From positions 186,001 through 250,000 of the forward strand of contig CALLPN010000006.1 in the NCBI GenBank assembly GCA_938015435.1: a DNA stretch of 64,000 nt, given 5' to 3'. The translations under genes were made by a program, and so were the position numbers. The number at the start of each line of letters is the position of its first letter. The stretch's first letter is position 1. The notes under the pieces are model-generated. The model searched no databases and was not told where the DNA came from. It saw only the letters and a list, made by a program, of their open reading frames with translations. Shown in pieces: positions 27,815 through 37,549 of the stretch. Source of the DNA: an uncultured Saprospiraceae bacterium (GTDB lineage: Bacteria; Bacteroidota; Bacteroidia; Chitinophagales; Saprospiraceae).

Positions 27815-28327
27815 ATGAATAATTTATACGTTAAAAATGGAGTTGCTTTAGGAGTTGTCCTTGTAATTATGTCTTCAATACTTCATGCTATAGATCCACG
27901 TTTTTTTCTTAATTGGTCTTCTTGGATTGGATATTTGTTTATGATCATATTTATGTATAAAACTGCAATATCCGTTCGCAAAGAAGAAGGTGTTCTTTCC
28001 TTTGGTGATGCATTTATTGCAGCATTGATACCTATGACGATAGGGGTGCTAATTCTATCGGTCTATACTTATGCTTTAAATAATTGGATCAATCCAGACC
28101 TTAATTTGATCGTCAAAGAAATAGCTATAGAATCAACCACAATGGTTATGGAAAAAATGTCAGAAATGTTTGATATGGATGTCAATATCGATCAATCGCT
28201 CAAGGAATTAGAGAATGTTGATTATGGCTTTGGATTGGGTAAGATGATCTTATCTTGGGTACTTACATCTATAATGGGCTGTATCCCTGCGTTGATAATA
28301 GCGGCCATCGCGAAGAAGGGAGAATAG
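27815..28327 (+). CDS. DUF4199 membrane protein (copy 2)
   Basis: Protein of 170 residues with the same four-segment plan as its upstream neighbour: SFGDAFIAALIPMTIGVLIL corresponds to the SYGQGLGAG block of copy 1. The loop before the last segment is again acidic and Met-rich (MVMEKMSEMFDMDVN). Identity between the copies is low, so the duplication is old. It converges on the minus-strand lipoprotein gene with a 36-base gap. Function unknown. Confidence 0.82.
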   Translation: MNNLYVKNGVALGVVLVIMSSILHAIDPRFFLNWSSWIGYLFMIIFMYKTAISVRKEEGVLSFGDAFIAALIPMTIGVLILSVYTYALNNWINPDLNLIVKEIAIESTTMVMEKMSEMFDMDVNIDQSLKELENVDYGFGLGKMILSWVLTSIMGCIPALIIAAIAKKGE

Positions 28328-28363
28328 CATTATGGAGTTTAATGTTTGCTTGTTATGGTTTGT

Positions 28364-29257
28364 TTATTCGTAAAATTCATTTAAGTCTAGAGAGTATAAA
28401 TATCCTCCTTCGTTACTTTCTGATTCTGCACCTAATAAGTACTTGTGGTCTTCGGTGCGTACTATGGCCTCTATCTGTGTAGTGGGAGCGATTGCTATAC
28501 TTTTTTTGAGTACATAGATTCCATCAGAAGGAGTAAGGATGCTTACTTTGTTAGCGAAAGTATCGCCATCTAGAGTGAAGTAACTCAGTAGAATTACATC
28601 GCCTGATGGGTCTTCTGCAGCATCAGTGGCTAGTCCGCTTATACTTATACTTTCACCTTTTGTAATGACTTCTGTTGTAAGATCAAGACGATAGATGTTG
28701 GTTTTTAGATCACTTCTATTTTTAGTGAAAAAGGTAGCTACGTTGCCTTCGACAATCATAGATTCGCAATCATATGGATGAAAATTACTTGTTCCAAAAT
28801 CTGTTTGGTCAGGCCAAATAAAATTGATGGTATCTGTACATAATATCTCTGAACCCAATTGATATGGAATAGTGTAAAGGCTTAAAGTTTCTCTATCTCC
28901 TTCATTATTACCAGTGTCTGCGATATAGATTTTTAGGTTGTCATATTGAAGTGATTCCCAATCTACATTGGACGTATTTGCCACATTGATAGTTGATAAT
29001 ACTTCTGCATTATTAGGATTGATTTCTTGGAGTAATGTGTGTGTGCTTCCATCATTCATAGCTATGATTTTGGAATTTATTTTGATCAGGCCAGAGCATT
29101 CGTTGATCACATTTGGAAACTGGCCAATCTCTGTGATATATGCATTGGGTATTGGCTCTTCCATGCCTGAGTTCATGGTGTCGTCGACGTCTGTCTTAGT
29201 ATTACAGTTGATCAATAATATAGAACAACAAAGAAGAAGAAAAAGTGATTTTATCAT
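28364..29257 (-). CDS. Propeller-like lipoprotein of unknown function
   Basis: Protein of 297 residues with a lipoprotein signal (lipobox INC at about 16-18). The rest looks like a beta-propeller, with repeated short strands including DWESLQYDNLKIYIADTGNN and HPYDCESMIVEGN. This DWESL...GN.GD pattern is frequent in secreted Bacteroidota proteins but has no assigned role known to me. Its ATG overlaps the last four bases of the upstream CotH gene (ATGA type), so translation of the two is coupled. They may therefore work on the same surface. Confidence 0.75.
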   Translation of the reverse strand: MIKSLFLLLCCSILLINCNTKTDVDDTMNSGMEEPIPNAYITEIGQFPNVINECSGLIKINSKIIAMNDGSTHTLLQEINPNNAEVLSTINVANTSNVDWESLQYDNLKIYIADTGNNEGDRETLSLYTIPYQLGSEILCTDTINFIWPDQTDFGTSNFHPYDCESMIVEGNVATFFTKNRSDLKTNIYRLDLTTEVITKGESISISGLATDAAEDPSGDVILLSYFTLDGDTFANKVSILTPSDGIYVLKKSIAIAPTTQIEAIVRTEDHKYLLGAESESNEGGYLYSLDLNEFYE

Positions 29258-31686
29258 CTGGCTATTGTGATTGGATATGATTGATCGAGATTATCGTTTT
29301 TGATATTAAATATATAGTATCCTGCTACTAACTCTGGAAGTGATAATATATTTTGTCCAGGATATAGTGTGTTGTTTTTTTGTTGATATACTTTGGAGCC
29401 GTCACTAGTGTAAAGACTCACTACGCCATTGGAGTTATTGATAAGATCCAAGTTATATAAAAGGTCGGTACCATTGATGATTACTTTTTGTATTAATTTA
29501 TCTTCTTGCTTTGCGATAAATATTGCAATGATCTCATCACCATCTTTGATCGATAGTTGATCTTGATTGCGGTATGATCTTGTCGTAATACCTCCACCTG
29601 ATATTTTCCAATGGTCAAATATTAGATCTGTATTATTGGAGGTTGTAGATAACTCAATAGGAATACCTTGGAAATAATATCCTTCGAATGGCTGTGTGAT
29701 TTCATCAAGAGAATTGAGAGTGATCTGCGTATCATTGGGATGACTGCTAGAGATTGTAATTTTAGCTTCGCCACCTAATTGAAAGTAATCATCCATAAAC
29801 GTTCTCGCATAATATGGTCGCTCTTGTATATAAGTATGCATACGATCGATATAGTAATTGAGCCAATCGTCATAAGTGCCAGGATAGGTATCGAATTGTC
29901 TTGGCATTTCCGGATCTAAGATGTCTACCATATTATCTAACTCTTCGGCAAACTGTGTTTGTCCAAGTAGGGTATTGAATAGATCCTGATGACGGTTAGA
30001 GTATTTTTGTCGAAACGATTGATTATCCATCAAACTTTTCAGGATATTGACATGCTTATTAGTGTCGGCATATTCTACCATTTTGAGGCCTAGTAAGTCT
30101 TGATCATACTTGGTCCATGGCCATCTGTACATTGCGATATCCATATCATACAATATATATCGCCACTTGCCTCCATCCGTATCTGGTTTCCAAAATCTGA
30201 TGTTGTGTTGAGGCCAAGCCTTATTATTGAGACCCATCTCCATCACAAAGTAATCTATGAAACTATTGATATCTAGTAATTCGGCTGCTTGGGTATAATT
30301 GTCACTATTGGCCATATCGTTATTCCAGATGAAATCATGCATATCTACAAAATCGCTAGATGATCCATGTACGGCAGCGGTGTCCACATCTATTACACTA
30401 AATGTATTGAGATCCAGTCCATAGTTTTGATTGATGTAATATTCGTCAGCTTTTTCTCTGAGTCCCATCACTCCAAAGTACTGTCCATTAAGATAGCATA
30501 CTACCGGTTGGTACCCCAGAGCATCTATGTCTAGATGGTTAACTGTTGCTAATTTAGATAGAAAACCATCACGCAAGTGAGCCGCATTAAAGTCTCCACT
30601 GGCATTACGGACTACTATCTTTTTTACGGATTGGAGGTCTGGTTTACTACTGTAGAAAGGGAAATTAAATCTCTGATCGGCATATTGGTTGGCTACCATT
30701 CTAAATGATCTCGCAGGACTTGTCCTAGACTCTCGACCACCATGGATTTGTAAAGCGGCATCTTCTTCGTATACAATCGTACCATCTAGGTAATATTGAA
30801 AATGAACTTGCTTTTCATCATCGCTCCAAAAGTTAGCTCCCCAATGAGGCCATTCTTCCTCAGCGTTAGGTCCAAATTCGAAGATTCCTTCCTCAAAACT
30901 AAAAAGCTCGGTACTATCGCCCACAACAGAAAGCAATGGGAGACTATGATTGACGTCTATGAAGTAAGTTTCGCATTGAATAGGAGAATCCAAAAAATCA
31001 TCTTTATCAGCCCAATAGCAAACCACTGTTGTTTCCGTTATTTGTATTGATTCGTTTGTATAGATGAATTCATCTTTTTTAGACCTGTTGTTGAATTTGT
31101 AATGGACCAGCCCTTCGGAATTGAAATCCAGAGTAACAGAGTTGTTGTAGATCCCTCCAGTCACAGTTGGAGTAGGGATTGGGAGCCTATTTTGTATATC
31201 ATTAACTTGATTAGCCGCTAGCGGTGATGGAGTTAGGTACTCTAAGTTTCCATTGACTCTACCGTAGCTGACATCTGACTTAAGCTGTGGTATGATCATA
31301 TGGTCTACGAGTTCTTTGTCTGGAGATTTTAGGGATACTTCTTCTCCGAGTTTAGCCAGTTTGAATGAAGTCCTTAGTTCTTCAGGATTATCTAGTCCAT
31401 CAGCGATAATGATTAGATATTCATCTGCACCTATGGATACATTAGGCATTCTCCACTTGTAAGAGTAATCTAGATTATCGGATATAAAGTAACCTTCTAG
31501 AGAAATGGCATTGCTAGTATTGTTGTATAATTCTATCCAATCTGGCGAATCGCCATTGTTATCGATGTAAGATTCATCATTGCTAGAGCAGACTTCATTG
31601 ATCACTAGCTGAGCGTCAGTGTTATAGCTACTAATAAGCAGTATAAAAGCAAGTAGACAGTATCTTGTTATCAATCTATGACTCAT
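29254..31686 (-). CDS. Lamin-tail/CotH kinase-like T9SS protein
   Basis: Secreted protein of 810 residues. After a Sec signal (about 1-26, ending TDAQ) comes a lamin-tail domain (about 27-125: INEVCSSND, PDWIELYNNT, YFISDN). A chitobiase-type beta region follows (about 165-250), then a CotH domain (about 250-620) with IHGGRESRTSPARSFRM, NGQYFGVMGLREKADEYY and YILYDMDIAMY. A C-terminal T9SS-like sorting domain ends the protein (TSDGSKVYQQ ... LPELVAGYYIFNI). CotH proteins are secreted atypical kinases; the Bacillus spore-coat enzyme is the model. Their substrates in Bacteroidota are not known. First gene of a two-gene unit with the overlapping lipoprotein gene. Confidence 0.87.
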   Translation of the reverse strand: MSHRLITRYCLLAFILLISSYNTDAQLVINEVCSSNDESYIDNNGDSPDWIELYNNTSNAISLEGYFISDNLDYSYKWRMPNVSIGADEYLIIIADGLDNPEELRTSFKLAKLGEEVSLKSPDKELVDHMIIPQLKSDVSYGRVNGNLEYLTPSPLAANQVNDIQNRLPIPTPTVTGGIYNNSVTLDFNSEGLVHYKFNNRSKKDEFIYTNESIQITETTVVCYWADKDDFLDSPIQCETYFIDVNHSLPLLSVVGDSTELFSFEEGIFEFGPNAEEEWPHWGANFWSDDEKQVHFQYYLDGTIVYEEDAALQIHGGRESRTSPARSFRMVANQYADQRFNFPFYSSKPDLQSVKKIVVRNASGDFNAAHLRDGFLSKLATVNHLDIDALGYQPVVCYLNGQYFGVMGLREKADEYYINQNYGLDLNTFSVIDVDTAAVHGSSSDFVDMHDFIWNNDMANSDNYTQAAELLDINSFIDYFVMEMGLNNKAWPQHNIRFWKPDTDGGKWRYILYDMDIAMYRWPWTKYDQDLLGLKMVEYADTNKHVNILKSLMDNQSFRQKYSNRHQDLFNTLLGQTQFAEELDNMVDILDPEMPRQFDTYPGTYDDWLNYYIDRMHTYIQERPYYARTFMDDYFQLGGEAKITISSSHPNDTQITLNSLDEITQPFEGYYFQGIPIELSTTSNNTDLIFDHWKISGGGITTRSYRNQDQLSIKDGDEIIAIFIAKQEDKLIQKVIINGTDLLYNLDLINNSNGVVSLYTSDGSKVYQQKNNTLYPGQNILSLPELVAGYYIFNIKNDNLDQSYPITIAR

Positions 31687-31801
31687 ACCGGTAAAGATAT
31701 GATATTATGCTGTAGCGAGTGGTGTGTAAGCAGACATACTAGAGTGTGATGAGGTATATGGCTTGTTAGGCTATGTATTCGCCATTATCACTGTTTTTAC
31801 C

Positions 31802-31809
31802 TACTTTTG
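31802..31809 (+). promoter_or_regulatory. -7 element of the glycosyltransferase-galK block
   Basis: TACTTTTG followed by C, a perfect TAnnTTTG box, 21 bases ahead of ATG 31831. A matching -33 box is weak. It is the likely promoter for the plus-strand block that runs to 40312. Confidence 0.45.
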
Positions 31810-31830
31810 CAGCTTCAATTTTGATAGAAT

Positions 31831-32769
31831 ATGAGCTTACAAATATCAGTAGCGATACCTTTACTTAATGAGGAAGAATCACTTCCAGAGCTAACGCAAT
31901 GGATAGATAAAGTGATGAAGGCTAATAACTTTAGCTATGAGATCATATTTGTAGATGATGGTAGTACGGATGGTTCTTGGAAACTGATTCAGGAGCTTAG
32001 CCAGAAATTTGATACGGTTAGAGCTATCAAGTTTCGCCGAAACTATGGAAAATCACCAGGATTACAAAAAGCATTCGAAGCGGCGAAGGGAGATGTAGTG
32101 ATCACCATGGATGCAGATCTACAAGATAGCCCTGAGGAGATACCTGAGCTTTATCGTATGATCAAAGAAGACGGTTACGATCTAGTATCTGGATGGAAAC
32201 AGAAGCGATACGATCCTATCACTAAGACTATCCCAACCAAACTGTATAATGGAGTCACTAGGTTGATGTCTGGCATCAAGCTACATGATATGAACTGCGG
32301 ACTCAAGGCTTATAAAAATGAAGTAGTAAAGAATATCGAAGTCTACGGTGATATGCATAGGTATATACCTGTGATCGCTAAGTGGGCTGGATATGGTAAG
32401 ATAGGAGAGAAGGTAGTGCAGCATCAAGCTAGAAAATATGGTAGTTCTAAGTTTGGGATCAACAGATTTATCAGAGGTCCTTTGGATCTAGCGTCTATTA
32501 TGTTTGTCAGTAAATATGGTAAGCGTCCGATGCACTTTTTTGGAATGATAGGAATATTGCTTCTAAGTATTGGATTTTTGCTACTAGCGTATCTCAGTGT
32601 CAAAAAAATATTCTTTGATCAAGTTGGGATTGCCAGTCTACCATCCTTTTATCTAGGCATGTTATCTATTATCGTCGGTGTGCAATTGTTTATTGCTGGA
32701 TTTTTGGCAGAGCTAATATCACGAAATGCTCCAGAGCGAAATAAATACGTGATCGAAGAGACAATTTAA
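31831..32769 (+). CDS. Family 2 glycosyltransferase, polyprenyl-phosphate type
   Basis: Protein of 312 residues. The GT-A domain (1-230) opens with VAIPLLNEEESLPEL and carries the metal-binding DAD (D94-A95-D96) in TMDADLQDSPEE. Two C-terminal membrane helices (about 235-255 and 270-295) follow. This is the plan of dolichyl- or undecaprenyl-phosphate glycosyltransferases such as GtrB and DPM1, which load a sugar on a lipid carrier at the inner membrane. It is first in a tight plus-strand series: the glpD start is 9 bases after its stop. The link to glycerol or galactose metabolism is positional only. Confidence 0.88.
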   Translation: MSLQISVAIPLLNEEESLPELTQWIDKVMKANNFSYEIIFVDDGSTDGSWKLIQELSQKFDTVRAIKFRRNYGKSPGLQKAFEAAKGDVVITMDADLQDSPEEIPELYRMIKEDGYDLVSGWKQKRYDPITKTIPTKLYNGVTRLMSGIKLHDMNCGLKAYKNEVVKNIEVYGDMHRYIPVIAKWAGYGKIGEKVVQHQARKYGSSKFGINRFIRGPLDLASIMFVSKYGKRPMHFFGMIGILLLSIGFLLLAYLSVKKIFFDQVGIASLPSFYLGMLSIIVGVQLFIAGFLAELISRNAPERNKYVIEETI

Positions 32770-32778
32770 AGAATCATA

Positions 32779-34449
32779 ATGAAAGCATCGAAGGATATTA
32801 AGTTTTCGAATAAAGACAGAAAAAGTAGATTATCCGAAGCTTCAAAAACGGATTATGATCTAATCGTAATTGGTGGAGGTATTACTGGGGCGGGTATAGC
32901 CTTAGATGCAGCATTGCGCGGAGTCAATACATTACTTCTTGAGAAAAGAGATTACGCATCAGGGACAAGTAGTAAATCTACTAAGCTTATACATGGAGGA
33001 CTCAGATATCTCAAGCAATTAGATTTTAAATTGGTAAGAGAGTCAGGATTGGAGCGTGCTGTAGCACACTATAATGCTCCCCATCTTGTACACCCTGAGA
33101 AGATGCTTTTGCCTATAGTCGAATCAGGAACTTTCAATAAATATTCTGCTTCATTGGCCATATCAGTATATGATTTATTAGCTAAAGTAGAGAAGGTAGA
33201 TCGTAAACAATCCTTATCTAAATCTAAGACACTTGAATATGAGCCTTTGCTCAATCAAGATATACTGAAGTCAGGAATCACCTATTCGGAATATAGAACA
33301 GATGATGCTCGACTGACTATTGAGGTATTGAAATCTGCAAGAAGAGCTGGAGCGGAATCTTTTAACTATATGAAAGTGGAAGATTTTGTATATACAGATG
33401 ATACGATCTCTGGAGTGAGGTGTACCGATAGGGTAGAAGGTAAAGAAGTGAGATTCAGTGCGACAAATATAGTATCAGCAGCAGGTCCATGGGTAGATCA
33501 ATTGAGATTAAAAGATGGAGCCCTTAATAATAAATCGCTTCACTTGACTAAAGGTGTACATATAGTTGTACCCAAAGAGAAACTGAATATTAACTCAGCT
33601 GTATATTTTGATGCCTTTGATGGTCGGATGATATTTGCAGTGCCTAGAGGTAAGGTGACCTACATCGGAACATCAGATACTAATTATAATAAAGATCTAG
33701 ATCGCGTCTTATGTACAGAAGAAGACGTGGACTATCTGTTGCAGAAGACGAATCATATGTTTGAGGTTGCTTTTCTCAATAAAGAAGATGTAATCTCTTC
33801 ATGGGCAGGATTGCGTCCGCTTATACATGAAGATGGAAAATCGCCATCTGAGTTATCTCGAAAAGATGAAATATTCGTATCAGATCGAGGGCTTATTTCT
33901 ATTGCTGGCGGCAAGCTTACAGGTTATAGAAAGATGGCCAAGAGAATAGTAGACTTAGTGCAGAAAAAAGATGATAACCTTAGGAAGTCAAAATGTAAGA
34001 CCAAAAGACATCTCCTACATTCAGATCCTTTTTCTAGCTATCAAGAATTTAAACAATACTATACTAGGCTGTGGAAGGAAACGAACCTTGCGGAATTGAC
34101 CGAACATGATTGCTGGTATCTTACAAGTACGTATGGAAAAAATGCAGGTGCAGTGATCAACAATGCGTTATCAATGCCAGACCATTCTATAGGAAAAGCA
34201 ATAATCAAATCTGAAATTGAATTTGCGATTGATCACGAGTCAGTTATATATCCAGATGATTATTTTAATCGAAGGTCAGGAAGGATTTATTTTAATGTAG
34301 AATCTGTGCATGATAATTTTGACTTTATCATAGATGAATTTGCAGATCATTTTCAATGGACAGAAACATTTAAAAGCGATCAATGGAAAAAGTGTAGAGC
34401 GCTATTGGATGACGTTACTAAAATCCAAAAAGAAGCTTTAGCTAAGTGA
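32779..34449 (+). CDS. glpD: FAD-dependent glycerol-3-phosphate dehydrogenase
   Basis: Protein of 556 residues that oxidises sn-glycerol-3-phosphate to dihydroxyacetone phosphate and feeds electrons to quinone at the inner membrane. Motifs: the dinucleotide site IGGGITGAG (31-39), and the substrate/FAD block GTSSKSTKLIHGGLRYLKQ (about 65-83), diagnostic for GlpD/GlpA. A further family block SWAGLRPLIHEDGKSP lies near 337-352. It carries an unconserved N-terminal extension of about 24 polar residues. Its TGA (34447-34449) overlaps the GTG proposed as the start of lacZ. glpK is 12.6 kb away on the other strand. Confidence 0.94.
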   Translation: MKASKDIKFSNKDRKSRLSEASKTDYDLIVIGGGITGAGIALDAALRGVNTLLLEKRDYASGTSSKSTKLIHGGLRYLKQLDFKLVRESGLERAVAHYNAPHLVHPEKMLLPIVESGTFNKYSASLAISVYDLLAKVEKVDRKQSLSKSKTLEYEPLLNQDILKSGITYSEYRTDDARLTIEVLKSARRAGAESFNYMKVEDFVYTDDTISGVRCTDRVEGKEVRFSATNIVSAAGPWVDQLRLKDGALNNKSLHLTKGVHIVVPKEKLNINSAVYFDAFDGRMIFAVPRGKVTYIGTSDTNYNKDLDRVLCTEEDVDYLLQKTNHMFEVAFLNKEDVISSWAGLRPLIHEDGKSPSELSRKDEIFVSDRGLISIAGGKLTGYRKMAKRIVDLVQKKDDNLRKSKCKTKRHLLHSDPFSSYQEFKQYYTRLWKETNLAELTEHDCWYLTSTYGKNAGAVINNALSMPDHSIGKAIIKSEIEFAIDHESVIYPDDYFNRRSGRIYFNVESVHDNFDFIIDEFADHFQWTETFKSDQWKKCRALLDDVTKIQKEALAK

Positions 34450-37448
34450 TCCCATCTGTGCCCATTACATCCAAATCTCAAATCGTTCCCAATTATTCTT
34501 GGTTAGAAGATCCTTCGGTTTTTTCTGTTGGACAAAGAAGAGCTCATGCATTTATGATGCCTCACTCATCCTCAAAAGAGGCATTGAAAGATAATTTTTT
34601 ATCTTCTTCATTTTGTAAGTTGTTGAATGGTGATTGGCATTTTCAATGGAAAAAGAACAGAGGAGAATTAGGTGCTGGATTTGAACAATTAGACTACGAT
34701 TACTCTAAATGGAATCAATTGGCAGTGCCTGCTCACTGGGAACTCAATGGATATGGCCAACCGATCTATGTCAATGATAGATATGAGTTTGAAAAGAATC
34801 CACCATTCGTTCCTACAGATAATGAAGTGGGAGTATATAAAAATAAATTTACTGTCCCTAATGAATGGGATCAGCGAAAAGTCTTCTTAGTATTTGAAGG
34901 AGTGAGAGCAGCTTCTTATTATTGGATCAACGGAAATTTTGTAGCATATAATCAAGATAGTAAAACTGCGGTAGAGATTGATATTACAGAATATCTGGTA
35001 AAGGGAGATAATGAAATAACTGTACAAGTCTTTCGCTGGTGCGATGGATCTTATTTGGAGTGCCAAGACTATTGGAGGTTATCAGGGATCGAGAGGGATG
35101 TATTTCTATGGTCCCCTAGCGAAGTACATCTAAGAGATTATAAAGTAGTCGCTGATTATAAAGATCATGTTGGAAGTCTTTCGGTAGATATAGATTTGGA
35201 ACATTTTGTGAGTCAACCTCAGGTGGGTTGTAAGGTGGAAGTGCAGGTCGAGTTGCAAGATGGAGAGACGGTACTATGGAGTGATATGCAAGATAGATTT
35301 GTGTATGAAAAAGTAAATTGTCAATATGCAATCAACGACTTAGACATCAAGCCATGGTCGCACGAAGATCCATACTTATATCAATTGCTGATTTCAATCA
35401 CTCTCAATGGAAAGACCGAATATTATAAATCTAATGTAGGGTTTCGTAATGTTGAAATAGAGAATGGTAAACTACTACTCAATGGAAAATCACTTCTTAT
35501 CAAAGGAGTGAATCGACATGAGCATGACGAACGAACAGGAAGAATAATCGATGAGTCAAGTATGTTGAAAGACATATATCTTATGAAAGCCGCTAATATC
35601 AATGCGGTAAGATGTAGCCATTATCCTAACGTAAGGAGATGGTACGAACTCTGTGACGAACATGGATTATTAGTAGTCGATGAAGCCAATATCGAGAGTC
35701 ATGGTATGGGATATGAAGAGGAGAGTCTTGCGAAACAACCTGAATGGTTGGCAGCACATATGGAGAGGGTAGAGCGCATGTATCATCGATCAAAGAATCA
35801 TAGCTGCATCATCACATGGTCGCTTGGGAATGAAGGTGGTCCAGGAGAAAATTTTCGACAAGCTTACCAGTGGCTCAAGGCTCAAGACGATACAAGACCG
35901 ATACAGTATGAGCAAGCAGCACTAGATGACTACACAGATATCTACTGTCCAATGTATCCTACTCCAACCGTGATCGAAAATTACGCAAAGACTAATCCTG
36001 ATCGACCATTGATCATGTGTGAGTATGCTCACGCGATGGGAAATAGTCTCGGTAACTTTAAAGATTATTGGGATTTGATTAGGAAACATGATGCACTGCA
36101 AGGAGGCTTTGTATGGGATTGGGTGGACCAAGGATTACTATTAGATGAAGCTCAAGAAAAGGACTGGAGTCATGGAGGGTATTACCCAAGTCAAGAAGTG
36201 CCTAGCGATACTAATTTTTGTCTCAATGGAGTTACGCTCCCAGACAGAACACCATTGCCGAGTTATTATGAATTACAACAACTGTATCAAAATTTTGTAA
36301 TCTCGATTAATGAGAGTAAATCCCTAATAGCAGTTGAAAGTGAATTTTTATTTATCACTAATAATGTAATTGTAGAAGTAAGAGTGTGGGATCGAAAATC
36401 TCAATTATCTACAGCTGAATTTACTTTGCAAATAGAGCCACAAGCGAAAGTGGAAATCAATATTCCTGAGTGGGAAAGTCAAGATGTAGATGGCGTATAT
36501 CTAGAAATCAATATCAAAGATGCAACTGGATTATTGGCTTCAGATCAATATGTGTTAGTACAACCTCGTAAATCGGAGACTGAAATAAAAAAGCGCGTTT
36601 GGTTTGAAGATGATCATGTCTATCAAGTGAATTTAGGTGATCAAGAATATAAAATATCTAAGAAATCTGGATTACTCATTAGTATTGGAGATGGATCTAG
36701 TAATATATTAAATTCACCAGTTGAGTTGAATTTTTGGAAAGCTCCAAATGATAATGACTTTGGTTATGATTACTTTAGTAAATATGGGGCATGCCAATCT
36801 GCAGGTAAAGAAGCAGTATTAATATCATTGGAATGCAAAGATAGCACTAGACTATTAGCAAGGATATCAATGGATAGTATTGCGGTAGATGTGTTAGTGG
36901 TGTACGAGATTACTTCTGACGGATCGTTAAAGATCACCACACAAGTAGAAGGGAGAAATGATAGTTATGTTATGTTACCGAGAATAGGGTACATGTGTAG
37001 CCTAGCTTATAATTATGATAACATCAATTACTTTGGTAGAGGGCCAGGAGAAAACTATATAGACAGAAATAGTTGTAGTCCATTTGGTACTTACGAAGTA
37101 GGAGCCCATGAGTTCCAAGAAAATTATATAAGTCCACAAGAATGTGGATATAGATCAGAAAACTTATCTTTAGTATTGTCCAGTTCTAATTTGGCATTGG
37201 CGATTACGGCCAATGAGCATTTTGGATTTAGCTATTTGAGATATACACCTACGCAATTGACTCAGAGAAGTAGAGGAGAGATGTATTGGAAAGATATCGC
37301 TTCGGGTGAAGACTGGAATCTATGCTTAGATCAATTTATGATGGGCGTAGGAGGAGTAGATTCTTGGATGTCTACTCCATTGGACAAATACTTGATGAGA
37401 GAGAAAAAGGTGGTGTTTGAATTGATAATAAAGTCTCATAAAATATAA
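34446..37448 (+). CDS. lacZ: Beta-galactosidase, GH2 family
   Basis: Cytoplasmic enzyme of about 1,000 residues with the full LacZ domain order: sugar-binding jelly roll (about 50-220), Ig-like domain, TIM barrel (about 335-630), second Ig-like domain, and C-terminal beta-sandwich (about 730-1000). The acid/base glutamate is E463 in WSLGNEGG; the nucleophile is E526 in IMCEYAHAMGNS. The start is uncertain: GTG 34446 overlaps the glpD stop as GTGA, and a second GTG lies at 34458; the first ATG falls inside conserved sequence and is too late. No signal peptide, so substrate must be imported, presumably by the SSS transporter that follows after about 100 bases. Confidence 0.95.
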   Translation: MIPSVPITSKSQIVPNYSWLEDPSVFSVGQRRAHAFMMPHSSSKEALKDNFLSSSFCKLLNGDWHFQWKKNRGELGAGFEQLDYDYSKWNQLAVPAHWELNGYGQPIYVNDRYEFEKNPPFVPTDNEVGVYKNKFTVPNEWDQRKVFLVFEGVRAASYYWINGNFVAYNQDSKTAVEIDITEYLVKGDNEITVQVFRWCDGSYLECQDYWRLSGIERDVFLWSPSEVHLRDYKVVADYKDHVGSLSVDIDLEHFVSQPQVGCKVEVQVELQDGETVLWSDMQDRFVYEKVNCQYAINDLDIKPWSHEDPYLYQLLISITLNGKTEYYKSNVGFRNVEIENGKLLLNGKSLLIKGVNRHEHDERTGRIIDESSMLKDIYLMKAANINAVRCSHYPNVRRWYELCDEHGLLVVDEANIESHGMGYEEESLAKQPEWLAAHMERVERMYHRSKNHSCIITWSLGNEGGPGENFRQAYQWLKAQDDTRPIQYEQAALDDYTDIYCPMYPTPTVIENYAKTNPDRPLIMCEYAHAMGNSLGNFKDYWDLIRKHDALQGGFVWDWVDQGLLLDEAQEKDWSHGGYYPSQEVPSDTNFCLNGVTLPDRTPLPSYYELQQLYQNFVISINESKSLIAVESEFLFITNNVIVEVRVWDRKSQLSTAEFTLQIEPQAKVEINIPEWESQDVDGVYLEINIKDATGLLASDQYVLVQPRKSETEIKKRVWFEDDHVYQVNLGDQEYKISKKSGLLISIGDGSSNILNSPVELNFWKAPNDNDFGYDYFSKYGACQSAGKEAVLISLECKDSTRLLARISMDSIAVDVLVVYEITSDGSLKITTQVEGRNDSYVMLPRIGYMCSLAYNYDNINYFGRGPGENYIDRNSCSPFGTYEVGAHEFQENYISPQECGYRSENLSLVLSSSNLALAITANEHFGFSYLRYTPTQLTQRSRGEMYWKDIASGEDWNLCLDQFMMGVGGVDSWMSTPLDKYLMREKKVVFELIIKSHKI

Positions 37449-37549
37449 TGAGAATTATAAATAGCAATTAACGCTATTGAATTTGTACAATGGAAAGAGT
37501 CTAAGTGAATGGCTCGACCTACAGAATATAAAAAACGAAAAGCAAGAAT

